From contig CAMJQA010000003.1 in assembly GCA_946407895.1 (NCBI GenBank), positions 1-64,000 of the forward strand: DNA of 64,000 nt, written 5' to 3'. Under the pieces are notes generated by a model. It had not been told where the DNA came from. It worked only from the letters and a program-made list of their open reading frames with translations, and searched no databases. Shown here one piece after another: positions 25,289-33,403 of this stretch. The stretch comes from an uncultured Prevotellaceae bacterium. GTDB taxonomy: Bacteria; Bacteroidota; Bacteroidia; Bacteroidales; Bacteroidaceae. Every line of letters begins with the position of its first letter. Positions within the stretch are counted from its first letter, which is position 1. Made by a program: the position numbers and the translations under genes.

Positions 25289-25317
25289 CTTTTGCATTTT
25301 TGCATTTTTGCATTTTG
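25289..25317. repeat. TTTTGCA array (right arm, inverted)
   Basis: Three to four copies of TTTTGCAT-like units, the reverse complement of the array at 24333-24368. The remaining spacer 25176-25502 is AT-rich and carries the promoter of the Cys-rich lipoprotein. Confidence 0.85.
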
Positions 25318-25443
25318 GAAAAAAAGACCCTTTTTTAGGAGCAAAAGAAGGAGAAAACGACAAAATAATTACAAAAATGTGAAAAAAATGCGTTTAAGGA
25401 GAAAAAAAGTTGCTCTATCGTACGCCATATTAAAAAATTGACG

Positions 25444-25451
25444 TACTTTTG
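25444..25451 (+). promoter_or_regulatory. -7 element of the Cys-rich lipoprotein gene
   Basis: TACTTTTG matches TAnnTTTG and gives a leader of about 45 nt. No TTG is correctly spaced upstream. Confidence 0.5.
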
Positions 25452-25502
25452 CAGCGTTTTTATAAGCAATTGATTGTTTTACTAGTTAAAAAAGCAAAGA
25501 AA

Positions 25503-25790
25503 ATGAAAAAGTTAGCATTTGTGTTTGCAGCTGTTTTAGCTGTTTCATTCGCTTCCTGTGGCAACAAGGCCAAGCAGGCAGAGAACGCAGAGGCCGCTTG
25601 TGCTTGCGGTACTGAGGCTTCCTGTGGTGGTGAATGTAAGGAGTGCACATGTGATGAGAAGTGCGATGCTGCCGGCGAAGGCGAGGCATGCAAGGACAGC
25701 ACTGCCTGCGAAGGCGCATGCAAGGACAGCACTGCCTGCGAAGGCCAGTGCCCCAAGGAAGAGAGCGCCGATGCTCCCGCTGCTGAGTAA
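25503..25790 (+). CDS. small Cys-rich lipoprotein
   Basis: A 95-residue protein with a lipoprotein signal (MKKLAFVFAAVLAVSFASC; lipid Cys at 19). The mature 77 residues hold 12 further Cys (33, 35, 41, 45, 48, 50, 54, 63, 69, 73, 79, 83), spaced C-x-C, C-x3-C and C-x2-C, among many Glu and Asp. The unit ACKDSTACEG is repeated twice (a 30-bp direct repeat in the DNA). This suggests metal binding or a disulfide-rich surface module; no known family is recognised. It is monocistronic, with its own promoter and terminator. The alternative upstream ATG at 25449 would precede the signal peptide by 18 residues and overlaps the promoter. Confidence 0.8.
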   Translation: MKKLAFVFAAVLAVSFASCGNKAKQAENAEAACACGTEASCGGECKECTCDEKCDAAGEGEACKDSTACEGACKDSTACEGQCPKEESADAPAAE

Positions 25791-25816
25791 TCAATAACGA
25801 GAACAAAAGTTTGAAA

Positions 25817-25860
25817 AAGAGGGGGCTGCACCGACAGGTGCGGTCCCCTCTTCTGTTTTC
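25817..25860 (+). terminator. terminator of the Cys-rich lipoprotein gene
   Basis: A GC-rich stem (GAGGGGGCTGCACC with GGTGCGGTCCCCTC, allowing G-U pairs; 4-nt loop) is followed by TTCTGTTTTC. Confidence 0.75.
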
Positions 25861-25981
25861 TCCGCACAGACACACCCGCGCCCTCCCCCTGCGTACCTGG
25901 CAAAAAAAAAAACTGAGACACCGCAAAACCGCGATGCCCCAGCTCACAACCAAAAAAATTATTTTACTCTCTCTCTGGGAA

Positions 25982-26518
25982 CTACTCCTCGTCAGCCATC
26001 TCGGGCTCTTCAAATTCAACCTCCTCCTTTTGGGCGGGAGCTTCCTCAACGACTGGAGCTGCCTCAACGACTGGAGCCGCATCGGCAATCACGGTAAATG
26101 GAACCTGAGCGCTAACCTCCTTGTGCAGCTTAACGGTAGCCACATATTCGCCAACCGACTTAACATCCTTCACCACGATAATCTTGCGGTCGATATTGAA
26201 GCCCAGCTTCTGCAACTCGTCGGCAATCTGCAGGCTGTTGACACTGCCATAAATGGAACCTGTGGAGCTCACCTTCGTGGGGATGGTCAGCGATACGGCG
26301 TTCAGCTTCTCGGCAAGAGCCTCGGCATCAGCCTTAATCTTGGCCAGCTTAACGGCCTTCTGCTTCAGATCCTCGGCCAGCTGCTTCTTGGCACTTTCAC
26401 TGGCGATAACACCTTTCCCGGTAGGAATCAGATAGTTACGACCGTAACCAGACTTTACGTTTACGATATCATTCTTGTAACCCAAGCCAATAACGTCTTC
26501 TTTCAGTATAATTTCCAT
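25982..26518 (-). CDS. rplI: 50S ribosomal protein L9
   Basis: A 178-residue bL9. The N-terminal domain is clear (MEIILKEDVIGLGYKNDIVNVKSGYGRNYLIP), the long connecting helix spans about 45-75, and the C-terminal RNA-binding domain follows (GSIYGSVNSLQIADELQ). The last 30 residues form an acidic Ala/Glu/Pro/Val tail that extends past the usual length of about 150, common in Bacteroidetes. Last gene of the rpsF-rpsR-rplI operon. Confidence 0.98.
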   Translation of the reverse strand: MEIILKEDVIGLGYKNDIVNVKSGYGRNYLIPTGKGVIASESAKKQLAEDLKQKAVKLAKIKADAEALAEKLNAVSLTIPTKVSSTGSIYGSVNSLQIADELQKLGFNIDRKIIVVKDVKSVGEYVATVKLHKEVSAQVPFTVIADAAPVVEAAPVVEEAPAQKEEVEFEEPEMADEE

Positions 26519-26536
26519 ATCTATTCCTCCTTTTAA

Positions 26537-26806
26537 TTACTTCATCAGGTCAGTTACGTAGGGCAGCAGGGCCAGGTGGCGTGCACGCTTTACGGCCTGA
26601 GCCACGCGGCGCTGATACTTCAGCGAGGTACCGGTGATACGGCGAGGCAGAATCTTGCCCTGCTCGTTCAGGAACTTCTTCAGGAACTCGGGGTTCTTGT
26701 AATCAATATACTTAATACCACTCTTCTTGAAACGGCAGTATTTCTTTCTCTTGACATCAATGGAAGGAGCTGTCAAATAACGGATTTCAGATGATTGCTG
26801 TGCCAT
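26537..26806 (-). CDS. rpsR: 30S ribosomal protein S18
   Basis: An 89-residue bS18 with the conserved core [33 protein letters not shown] and [15 protein letters not shown]. It binds S6 in the central platform of the 30S subunit, matching the gene order S6-S18-L9. It starts 2 bp after the rpsF stop. Confidence 0.98.
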   Translation of the reverse strand: MAQQSSEIRYLTAPSIDVKRKKYCRFKKSGIKYIDYKNPEFLKKFLNEQGKILPRRITGTSLKYQRRVAQAVKRARHLALLPYVTDLMK

Positions 26807-26808
26807 AG

Positions 26809-27144
26809 TTATGCCTCCTTTTTAGTGTTTCTTCTCTTCTCAGCATACTCTGCTGCATACTTCTCCATCTTCACATTCAGGAAGCGGAGTACTCTCTCAT
26901 CACGACGATATGCTGTCTCCAGGGTCTTCAACAGTTCGGGAGCAGCCTTGAACTCAATGAGTTCGTAGAAACCCGTGCTCTTCTTATCAATGGAGTAAGC
27001 CAGCTTCTTCAAGCCCCAGTTCTCCTCGTTGATGATTTCTGCACCACCACTTACGAGAACGTCTTTGAACTTGTTTACCGCTTCCTTCATCTGATCGTCA
27101 GACAAAACGGGAGTTAAAATGAAAACGGTTTCGTACTGATTCAT
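26809..27144 (-). CDS. rpsF: 30S ribosomal protein S6
   Basis: A 111-residue bS6 ([42 protein letters not shown]). First gene of the rpsF-rpsR-rplI operon, driven by the promoter at 27193-27223 with a leader of about 43 nt. In other bacteria the S6:S18 complex binds this leader for feedback control; I did not identify such a structure here. Confidence 0.98.
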   Translation of the reverse strand: MNQYETVFILTPVLSDDQMKEAVNKFKDVLVSGGAEIINEENWGLKKLAYSIDKKSTGFYELIEFKAAPELLKTLETAYRRDERVLRFLNVKMEKYAAEYAEKRRNTKKEA

Positions 27145-27192
27145 AATACGTTAAATTTGTTAATAAAATGATTATTTTGCAAAATGCGGGTG

Positions 27193-27223
27193 CAAAGGTA
27201 CGTTTTTTTCCCCATGCAGCCAA
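27193..27223 (-). promoter_or_regulatory. promoter of rpsF-rpsR-rplI
   Basis: TTG (27221-27223), 20-bp spacer, TACCTTTG (27193-27200) on the minus strand: a full match to the Bacteroidetes consensus. Confidence 0.75.
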
Positions 27224-27349
27224 ATATTTCGGGTAATTTTTCTCTTATATGGACGATATTTAGTATTCCTGCGGCCAATTATCAGTGTCTGATGCCGCCC
27301 AAAGGCTCATTTGGACGCAAAGAAACGAGGGCAAGGGCGCCACCCCCGC

Positions 27350-29395
27350 CTATCTGTCATTAGCGGACGGCGAGAGATGAAAGAGCCGCGCATCCATTGG
27401 GGGCACCCTGACTTCGAAGGCACCATGAGCCACCTCCACATCCTGCTTCGTCCACAGCTCGCGAACGCGGGGGCGCGTGCTTGCCGAAAGACCTATGTCG
27501 GCCAACGGCAGCTGTATGACCAGGGGCTCCTTGCCATAGTTGATGGCTGCCAGCCAGGTTTCATCCCCCTCGGTATGAACCACAAGGTTCTCTGCCGCAC
27601 CCGTATAAGGGCGCCACTGCCTGTCGCCATAAACGGGACGGAAGGCACGTCCCAGGCGGGCTACGCGGTTTACCTCCCCGTTCATCAGAATCTCCCTTGC
27701 CCGCTGGAAGGACAATGACGCGGATCCCCGCCCGCTGCGGTCTGAAATGCTCCACACATCGGGTATCAGCAGCATGCCCGACACCACGCCGGTTGTGTAT
27801 CGGGCACGGTTCTCGCCCAGGCTCTCCACCTTGCCATTTGCGGCATCCTTGCCAACCAGCACCAGGTGGTCGGGGTCGTTGAACTGATAGAGCTCGCCCG
27901 TCCACCAGCCGTAGGAAATGGCGTTCATGGCATACTCGCTCTGCTCAATGCCGCCCCAGGTGTCGCAGGCTATGCGCCGCGAGTTGCCATACTGATAGGG
28001 GAAGATTGGTGCGATTGAAAGGGCCGTGAAGACCTGACCGCCACGATCCAGCTCTTCGATAAAGCGCTGAAAGCCATAATTGTATGCCTCGACAGCCGTG
28101 CGGATGGATGGCTCGTAGTAGGAGTCGGCCTGAATCATGCCGTTGCATGTAAAGTCAATCTTGAAGTACTCGAAGCCTGCCTCCTTCAACCCCCGCGCAA
28201 CGGTATGAAAATAGGCGTGCGTGGCCGGATGCGTGGGGTCGAGGCAGAAAGCGCCATCGTACTTGAAGGGCTTCCCGTTGACCCGGAGGCAGGCATCGCG
28301 ACCCGTCCATTGGGAGCCGGGAAAGAGGGGCCGGTCGAGGTCGCCGTCATTCCACCAAAGACAGAAGGGCGTAACGTAGGTGCCAGGCACCTGGCCGTTT
28401 GCCTTTACATGACGACAAAGCTCAGCCTTCTGTTGCTGCGAAAGGTTGTCCCAGGCATCGACGCTGAGCACCTGAGTGCCGTCGGAGGCACAAAACCCGG
28501 CCGGACGCAATGTGTTGGCCATGTAATCGCTGACCTCGACGTCCGCCTGGAACGAGTTCTTTTCGGCCAGGACGCCCCAGCTCTGCCAGCCGAAGGGTGC
28601 CCCATGCCTCCACCCGGAGCGCCCTGTCTGCACTTGCGAACAGGTCTTTGCAAAATACTCCATGGCACAGCGCCAATCGTGGGAGGCTGTAATGAGGAAG
28701 CGCGCACTGCTCACCCGCCGGCCGTGCAGCGATCCATGAGGCAGCACGTCGCGGGTCTCCCTTGTTGAGGCGCCGGAATAGGCCGTAATACAACCGTTAT
28801 CCAATGAAACTGCACTTTTCCAACGGTCGTGTTCAATGGAGCCGATGACTATTCCGCCACGATCGCGGCCGCCAAAGAGGGCTGCCACCTCATAGCTGAC
28901 GGCCGCCGTATCAAGGGGCAGTACGTGGTAACGCACAAAGTCGTCGTTATCATAAGGCACCTTTAAGAACCGCCTCCCCGATTCAGCCCCCTCCACCATA
29001 GTTTTCAGTGGCGAGAGATAGTTACTCTCGACCTCCGAGCTGTCGCTCATGGAAAGGGTAAGCCAAGTCTCTACCCCATCCTCGCCCACCACGAAGGCCT
29101 GGGTCAGTTGGCGGAGCCCGTCAGAGAACTGGTATAACTGAAGCATCCCCCTGCCCGAGGCAGAGAGATGCTGTTTTACCTTCTTTACCGTAACTTCAGG
29201 CAATTCATCTGCCGAAACGCGCCGGCTGCCAAAACCTGCCACGGGAACGGAACCGTTTATGATGACCCGTTTCCCATGCAGGATAGTGAAGGCGTGATGC
29301 TTGGCATCGAACCGCACCCTCCACCTGTCTTTAGCTGAAGCAGGAAGCGCCTCAACACAACAGAGAAGGAAGACGAGAAGCAGTCGCAGAGGCAT
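27350..29395 (-). CDS. secreted GH36-like alpha-galactosidase (clan GH-D)
   Basis: A 681-residue protein with a signal peptide (MPLRLLLVFLLCCVEALPASA). An N-terminal beta-sandwich (about 25-255) precedes a GH-D barrel: APFGWQSWG (266-274) at the barrel entry, YVTPFCLWWND, and EYFKIDFTCNG with the likely nucleophile D414. A C-terminal beta domain ends the protein. GH36 enzymes remove terminal alpha-galactose, retaining configuration. The barrel is divergent, so other alpha-linked sugars (for example alpha-N-acetylgalactosamine) are possible. Its start codon overlaps the stop of the zinc-ribbon gene (TAATG). Confidence 0.78.
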   Translation of the reverse strand: MPLRLLLVFLLCCVEALPASAKDRWRVRFDAKHHAFTILHGKRVIINGSVPVAGFGSRRVSADELPEVTVKKVKQHLSASGRGMLQLYQFSDGLRQLTQAFVVGEDGVETWLTLSMSDSSEVESNYLSPLKTMVEGAESGRRFLKVPYDNDDFVRYHVLPLDTAAVSYEVAALFGGRDRGGIVIGSIEHDRWKSAVSLDNGCITAYSGASTRETRDVLPHGSLHGRRVSSARFLITASHDWRCAMEYFAKTCSQVQTGRSGWRHGAPFGWQSWGVLAEKNSFQADVEVSDYMANTLRPAGFCASDGTQVLSVDAWDNLSQQQKAELCRHVKANGQVPGTYVTPFCLWWNDGDLDRPLFPGSQWTGRDACLRVNGKPFKYDGAFCLDPTHPATHAYFHTVARGLKEAGFEYFKIDFTCNGMIQADSYYEPSIRTAVEAYNYGFQRFIEELDRGGQVFTALSIAPIFPYQYGNSRRIACDTWGGIEQSEYAMNAISYGWWTGELYQFNDPDHLVLVGKDAANGKVESLGENRARYTTGVVSGMLLIPDVWSISDRSGRGSASLSFQRAREILMNGEVNRVARLGRAFRPVYGDRQWRPYTGAAENLVVHTEGDETWLAAINYGKEPLVIQLPLADIGLSASTRPRVRELWTKQDVEVAHGAFEVRVPPMDARLFHLSPSANDR

Positions 29396-30219
29396 TACTC
29401 CTCGGCCTTCTTGCGAGTGGAACGGCGACGCTTTGGCTTCTCCTCCGTCTTGACCTCAACCTTCACACCGGCCAATTCCGGGTCGATCATGATGCGGCCG
29501 CAGTATTCGCAAACGATGATTTTCTTGCGCATGCGAATATCCAGCTGACGCTGAGGGGGAATCTTATTGAAACAACCGCCGCAGGCATCGCGCTGCACAT
29601 AGACTATGCCCAGGCCGTTGCGGCTATTCTTGCGAATACGCTTGAAGGCACTCAGCAGACGAGGCTCAATGGTCAGCTCCAAGTTCTTGGCCTTCTCGCG
29701 TAACTTGTCCTCCTCGGCCTTGGTCTCGCTGACTATCTCGTCCAATTCGCTCTTCTTTATGTCGAGGTCGGTACGGCGGTCGTTAACCTGCTCATTGCAG
29801 TTAATAACCTCTGTATTCTTAGCGTCCATCAGAGTCTTGGCCTCGTTGATTTTCTTCTCGTTCAGCTGGTTGTCCAACTCGGCATACTCAATCTGCTTGG
29901 TCAGGTTGTCATACTCGCGATTGTTGCGCACGCTGTCCATCTGGGTCTTGTAGCGCTCAATGTTGGCCTTGTTAACCTCGATGTTGCCATTGCGCTCGCT
30001 TATCTGACGCTTTAGCTCAACAATTTCGTTGTTTATCTTTTCTATACGCGTAGTCAGACCTTCAATCTCATCCTCCAGATCTTGTACCTCCAGGGGCAAT
30101 TCGCCGCGCAGAGTCTTGATTTTGTCAATCTCGGACAGCATTGTCTGCAATGCATACAGGTTCTTCAGCTTCTCTTCCACGCTCAGGTCGGCGGGATCTT
30201 TCATTTTTTCTTTTGCCAT
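29395..30219 (-). CDS. coiled-coil protein with C-terminal C4 zinc ribbon
   Basis: A 274-residue protein. Residues of about 15-185 are a long heptad coiled coil (EVQDLEDEIEGLTTRIEKIN and similar). The C-terminus has a zinc ribbon with CGGC (about 213-216) and CEYC (about 237-240), the CT398/DUF164-type pattern (zf-RING_7), then a basic tail (KPKRRRSTRKK). These proteins are widespread; they are proposed nucleic-acid or secretion-associated scaffolds, function not settled. Probably transcribed downstream of the Nif3-like gene (53 bp gap). Confidence 0.87.
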   Translation of the reverse strand: MAKEKMKDPADLSVEEKLKNLYALQTMLSEIDKIKTLRGELPLEVQDLEDEIEGLTTRIEKINNEIVELKRQISERNGNIEVNKANIERYKTQMDSVRNNREYDNLTKQIEYAELDNQLNEKKINEAKTLMDAKNTEVINCNEQVNDRRTDLDIKKSELDEIVSETKAEEDKLREKAKNLELTIEPRLLSAFKRIRKNSRNGLGIVYVQRDACGGCFNKIPPQRQLDIRMRKKIIVCEYCGRIMIDPELAGVKVEVKTEEKPKRRRSTRKKAEE

Positions 30220-30272
30220 ATTTCTATCTTGGTTTTTATGTTTCGGTTTGTAATATCGTGTCTGATTCTCAG

Positions 30273-31088
30273 TTACAAATACTTAATCGGGTTTGTCTCC
30301 ACCGTTGTATGGAAAATCGGCAACTCCGGAAAATTCTGTTCCAGCAGGGAGTTGAATATCTCGGTAGTGAACTGCTCGCTCTGAAAGTGTCCCATCACGG
30401 CTATCTGGATTTCTTGCTCATGCCCGAAATACTGGTGATAGTGCATCTCGCCCGTCAGGAAAGCATCGGCCTGCAGGCGCAACGCCTCATCTAACAAGAA
30501 GTCGCCGGCACCGCCACAAAGGGCCACGCTCTGGATGGGACGCTGCAGGAGTTCGTTGTGCATAAGACAGTCGACCTTGAATATTTCCTTCACCCGTTGC
30601 AAGAACTGCAGGGAGTCCTCGCCCTGGGGCAAATAGCCCATGACACCGCTGCCCGCCTTTACCAACTGGTCTCGTCCGTCGATGCGCACCTGTACCTTTC
30701 TGGGAAGCATCAGCTCTACATCCATCAGCCCCAAATGCTCGGCGATACGATAGTTGACACCGTCCTCGGCGTTGTCCAGGTTGGTATGAGCAGAATAGAT
30801 GCAGACGTCGTTCTGAATAGCCAGGCGCACACAACGCTGCACCTGATTGGCATCGGCAACAGCCTTAAGGCCGCGGAAGAGCAACGGATGATGGGAAATG
30901 ATGAGGTTACACCCCAGTTGCACCGCCTCGGCAATCACATCCTCGGTGACATCTAAAGACAATAATGCCCCTGAGACTTCCGCCTCTGTTAATCCTACTT
31001 GCAGGCCTGCATTGTCATAGCTTTCCTGCAAGGGCAGAGGCGCGAAATGTTCAAGGGCGCTGATGATTTCTCGAATTTTCACGCTCAT
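30273..31088 (-). CDS. Nif3-like dinuclear metal-centre protein
   Basis: A 271-residue NIF3/DUF34 protein. Metal ligands are visible in LIISHHPLLFRG (two His), YSAHTNLDNAEDGVN (His, Asp) and GHFQSEQF near the end (His, Glu); the middle segment has the shorter insertion seen in many bacteria. It is often labelled GTP cyclohydrolase I type 2, but the true reaction is not settled. The start was placed at MSVKIREIISALE, just downstream of the promoter, rather than an upstream ATG within it. Confidence 0.92.
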   Translation of the reverse strand: MSVKIREIISALEHFAPLPLQESYDNAGLQVGLTEAEVSGALLSLDVTEDVIAEAVQLGCNLIISHHPLLFRGLKAVADANQVQRCVRLAIQNDVCIYSAHTNLDNAEDGVNYRIAEHLGLMDVELMLPRKVQVRIDGRDQLVKAGSGVMGYLPQGEDSLQFLQRVKEIFKVDCLMHNELLQRPIQSVALCGGAGDFLLDEALRLQADAFLTGEMHYHQYFGHEQEIQIAVMGHFQSEQFTTEIFNSLLEQNFPELPIFHTTVETNPIKYL

Positions 31089-31106
31089 AATATGATTTTT
31101 CGGGGA

Positions 31107-31137
31107 CAAAGGTATTACAAAATGTGATAAAAACCAA
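31107..31137 (-). promoter_or_regulatory. promoter of the Nif3-like gene
   Basis: TTG (31135-31137), 20-bp spacer, TACCTTTG (31107-31114) on the minus strand. Divergent from the agmatine deiminase promoter. Confidence 0.72.
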
Positions 31138-31155
31138 ATTAAAACGCCTTTTATT

Positions 31156-31185
31156 TTGTCTTTCACATGCTTTACACTAACTTTG
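31156..31185 (+). promoter_or_regulatory. promoter of the agmatine deiminase operon
   Basis: TTG (31156-31158), 19-bp spacer, TAACTTTG (31178-31185). The predicted leader is about 95 nt. Confidence 0.7.
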
Positions 31186-31287
31186 CACCAAAAAATACAA
31201 GTAATGCATCGTTCTGCAGTTGTTCATGACACAAGACAAGACCTTGCTGCGCTTGGGATATAAATATATTATTAAGGATTACGCGTA

Positions 31288-32445
31288 ATGGCCCTGCAAT
31301 TTCATCTGAACAACTACGGTTTCGACCCAGAGGACCTAACCTGGCATTTGCGCCCAGACCTGACTGGAGCGATTCCTGAAAGCAGCATCAAGGTAGATTG
31401 CCTGCCTGCCGAGTGGTTTCCACAAAGCGGCGTGCAGCTGACATGGCCTCATGAGAATACCGACTGGGCACCCATCCTGAAGGAAGTAAATACTTGCTAT
31501 ATCCGCATGGCAATGGAGATATCGCTTCGGGAACGCTTGCTCATCATTACGCCCGACACAGCAGCCGTTGCACAGCTGCTTAAAGCCAATTTGCCGGAAA
31601 AGGCATTGATAAACATCAGGATGCTTGAAATACCCAGCGACGATACCTGGGCAAGGGATCATGGCTTCATAACTATACTTACGCCTAAGGGGCCATTGTT
31701 GCTGGACTTCCAGTTCAACGGGTGGGGACGTAAGTTCCGGGCCGACAAAGACAACCAGATATGCCGCCGTATGATGGAAGCCAATGCGCTGAGGGGCTCC
31801 TATGAGAACCATCTGGACTTTGTGCTGGAAGGTGGAAGCATTGAAAGCGACGGCCGGGGAACCATCCTGACCACCAGTCACTGCTTACTGGCGCCGAACC
31901 GCAACCAGCCGCTTACCAGGCAAGACATTGAGGAACGGCTACTTAAATGGTTGCATGCCCAACGGATTCTGTGGCTCGACCATGGCTACCTTGCCGGAGA
32001 CGATACGGACAGCCACATTGACACGCTTGCCCGTTTCTGCCCAGGCGACACTATTGCCTACGTTCAGTGTCCTGACAAGGATGACGAGCACTACAACGAG
32101 CTACGACTGATGGAAGAACAGCTGAAGAGCTTCCGCACGATGGACGACAGGCCGTATCGGCTGGTTCCATTGCCTATGGCAGAACCCGCCTTTGACACGG
32201 ACGGAACCCGCCTGCCGGCCACTTACGCCAATTTCCTTGTGATAAACAATGCGGTGCTGATGCCTACCTATGGGTCGCGGGAGCTGGACGAGAAGGCTCG
32301 CAGCCAGTTGCAGAAAGCGTTTCCCAAGTACGAGATTATCGGCATTGACTGCAGCCCGCTTATTACTCAGCACGGCAGTCTTCACTGCTGCACCATGCAG
32401 TTTCCTGTCGGAGTAGTGCCGCAGGAACAACGAACTGATGATTAG
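31288..32445 (+). CDS. aguA: agmatine deiminase
   Basis: A 385-residue peptidyl-arginine-deiminase-fold enzyme that converts agmatine to N-carbamoylputrescine and ammonia. Motifs: PAEWFPQSGVQLTWPHENTDW at the start, DDTWARDHGFI (Asp), ILWLDHGYLAGDDTDSHIDT (His and Asp), and the catalytic Cys in HGSLHCCTMQ (C367 or C368). Length fits the family. It is 24 bp upstream of the N-carbamoylputrescine amidase gene, completing the two-step agmatine route to putrescine. Confidence 0.93.
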   Translation: MALQFHLNNYGFDPEDLTWHLRPDLTGAIPESSIKVDCLPAEWFPQSGVQLTWPHENTDWAPILKEVNTCYIRMAMEISLRERLLIITPDTAAVAQLLKANLPEKALINIRMLEIPSDDTWARDHGFITILTPKGPLLLDFQFNGWGRKFRADKDNQICRRMMEANALRGSYENHLDFVLEGGSIESDGRGTILTTSHCLLAPNRNQPLTRQDIEERLLKWLHAQRILWLDHGYLAGDDTDSHIDTLARFCPGDTIAYVQCPDKDDEHYNELRLMEEQLKSFRTMDDRPYRLVPLPMAEPAFDTDGTRLPATYANFLVINNAVLMPTYGSRELDEKARSQLQKAFPKYEIIGIDCSPLITQHGSLHCCTMQFPVGVVPQEQRTDD

Positions 32446-32469
32446 GAACCCCTTGGACCTCCAGAAAAC

Positions 32470-33345
32470 ATGAAAATAGGAATCATACAACAATCCTGCA
32501 CGGCCGACACGGCAGGAAACAAGAAGAAGCTGGCCCGGAACATCGCCGACGTAGCATCCCGGGGGGCGCAGCTTGTAGTCTTGCAGGAACTTCACAACAG
32601 CCTCTACTTCTGCCAGACAGAAGATGTGACGATGTGCGACCTTGCCGAGCCCATCCCCGGTCCCAGCACGGCGTACTACTCAGATTTGGCCCGCCGGCAT
32701 GGCATCGTCTTGGTGACGAGCCTTTTCGAGCGCCGGACTGCCGGTCTGTATCACAATACCGCCGTTGTCTTTGACTGCGACGGAAGCATAGCCGGCCTGT
32801 ACCGAAAGATGCACATCCCCGATGATCCTGCCTACTACGAGAAGTTCTACTTCACCCCCGGCGATCTGGGTTTCCACCCCATACAGACATCGCTGGGCCG
32901 CCTCGGGGTTCAGGTTTGCTGGGACCAGTGGTACCCAGAGGGGGCGCGGCTGATGGCCCTGCAGGGTGCCGAGCTCCTCATCTACCCTACTGCTATCGGA
33001 TACGAGAGTAGCGACACGCCCGAGGAACAGGAACGGCAGCGCGAAGCCTGGACTACGGTTCAGCGCGGTCACGCCGTAGCCAACGGCATCCCCGTTATTG
33101 CCGTAAACCGGGTAGGGCATGAGCCGGATCCCAGTGGGCAGACCCGCGGCATCCAGTTTTGGGGCAGCAGCTTCATAGCCGGACCGCAAGGTGAAATGCT
33201 GTACCGCGCACCAAAAGACGAAGAAGAGAATGCCGTGGTGGAGGTTGATATGAAACGCAGTGAGAACGTTCGCCGCTGGTGGCCGTTCCTGCGCGACCGC
33301 CGGATAGAGGAATTCCAGGGGCTTGCCAAGAGGTTTATAGACTGA
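32470..33345 (+). CDS. aguB: N-carbamoylputrescine amidase
   Basis: A 291-residue nitrilase-superfamily amidase with the catalytic triad E40 (VLQEL), K113 (YRKMHIPDD) and C150 (VQVCWDQWYPE). It hydrolyses N-carbamoylputrescine to putrescine, CO2 and ammonia in the cytoplasm. Strong identity of context with aguA just upstream supports this over other nitrilase activities. Confidence 0.94.
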   Translation: MKIGIIQQSCTADTAGNKKKLARNIADVASRGAQLVVLQELHNSLYFCQTEDVTMCDLAEPIPGPSTAYYSDLARRHGIVLVTSLFERRTAGLYHNTAVVFDCDGSIAGLYRKMHIPDDPAYYEKFYFTPGDLGFHPIQTSLGRLGVQVCWDQWYPEGARLMALQGAELLIYPTAIGYESSDTPEEQERQREAWTTVQRGHAVANGIPVIAVNRVGHEPDPSGQTRGIQFWGSSFIAGPQGEMLYRAPKDEEENAVVEVDMKRSENVRRWWPFLRDRRIEEFQGLAKRFID

Positions 33346-33403
33346 GGCTCCATTCCAGATTTACATTCAGAGTCAACAAACAAAAACATATATTAAAGTT
33401 TAC

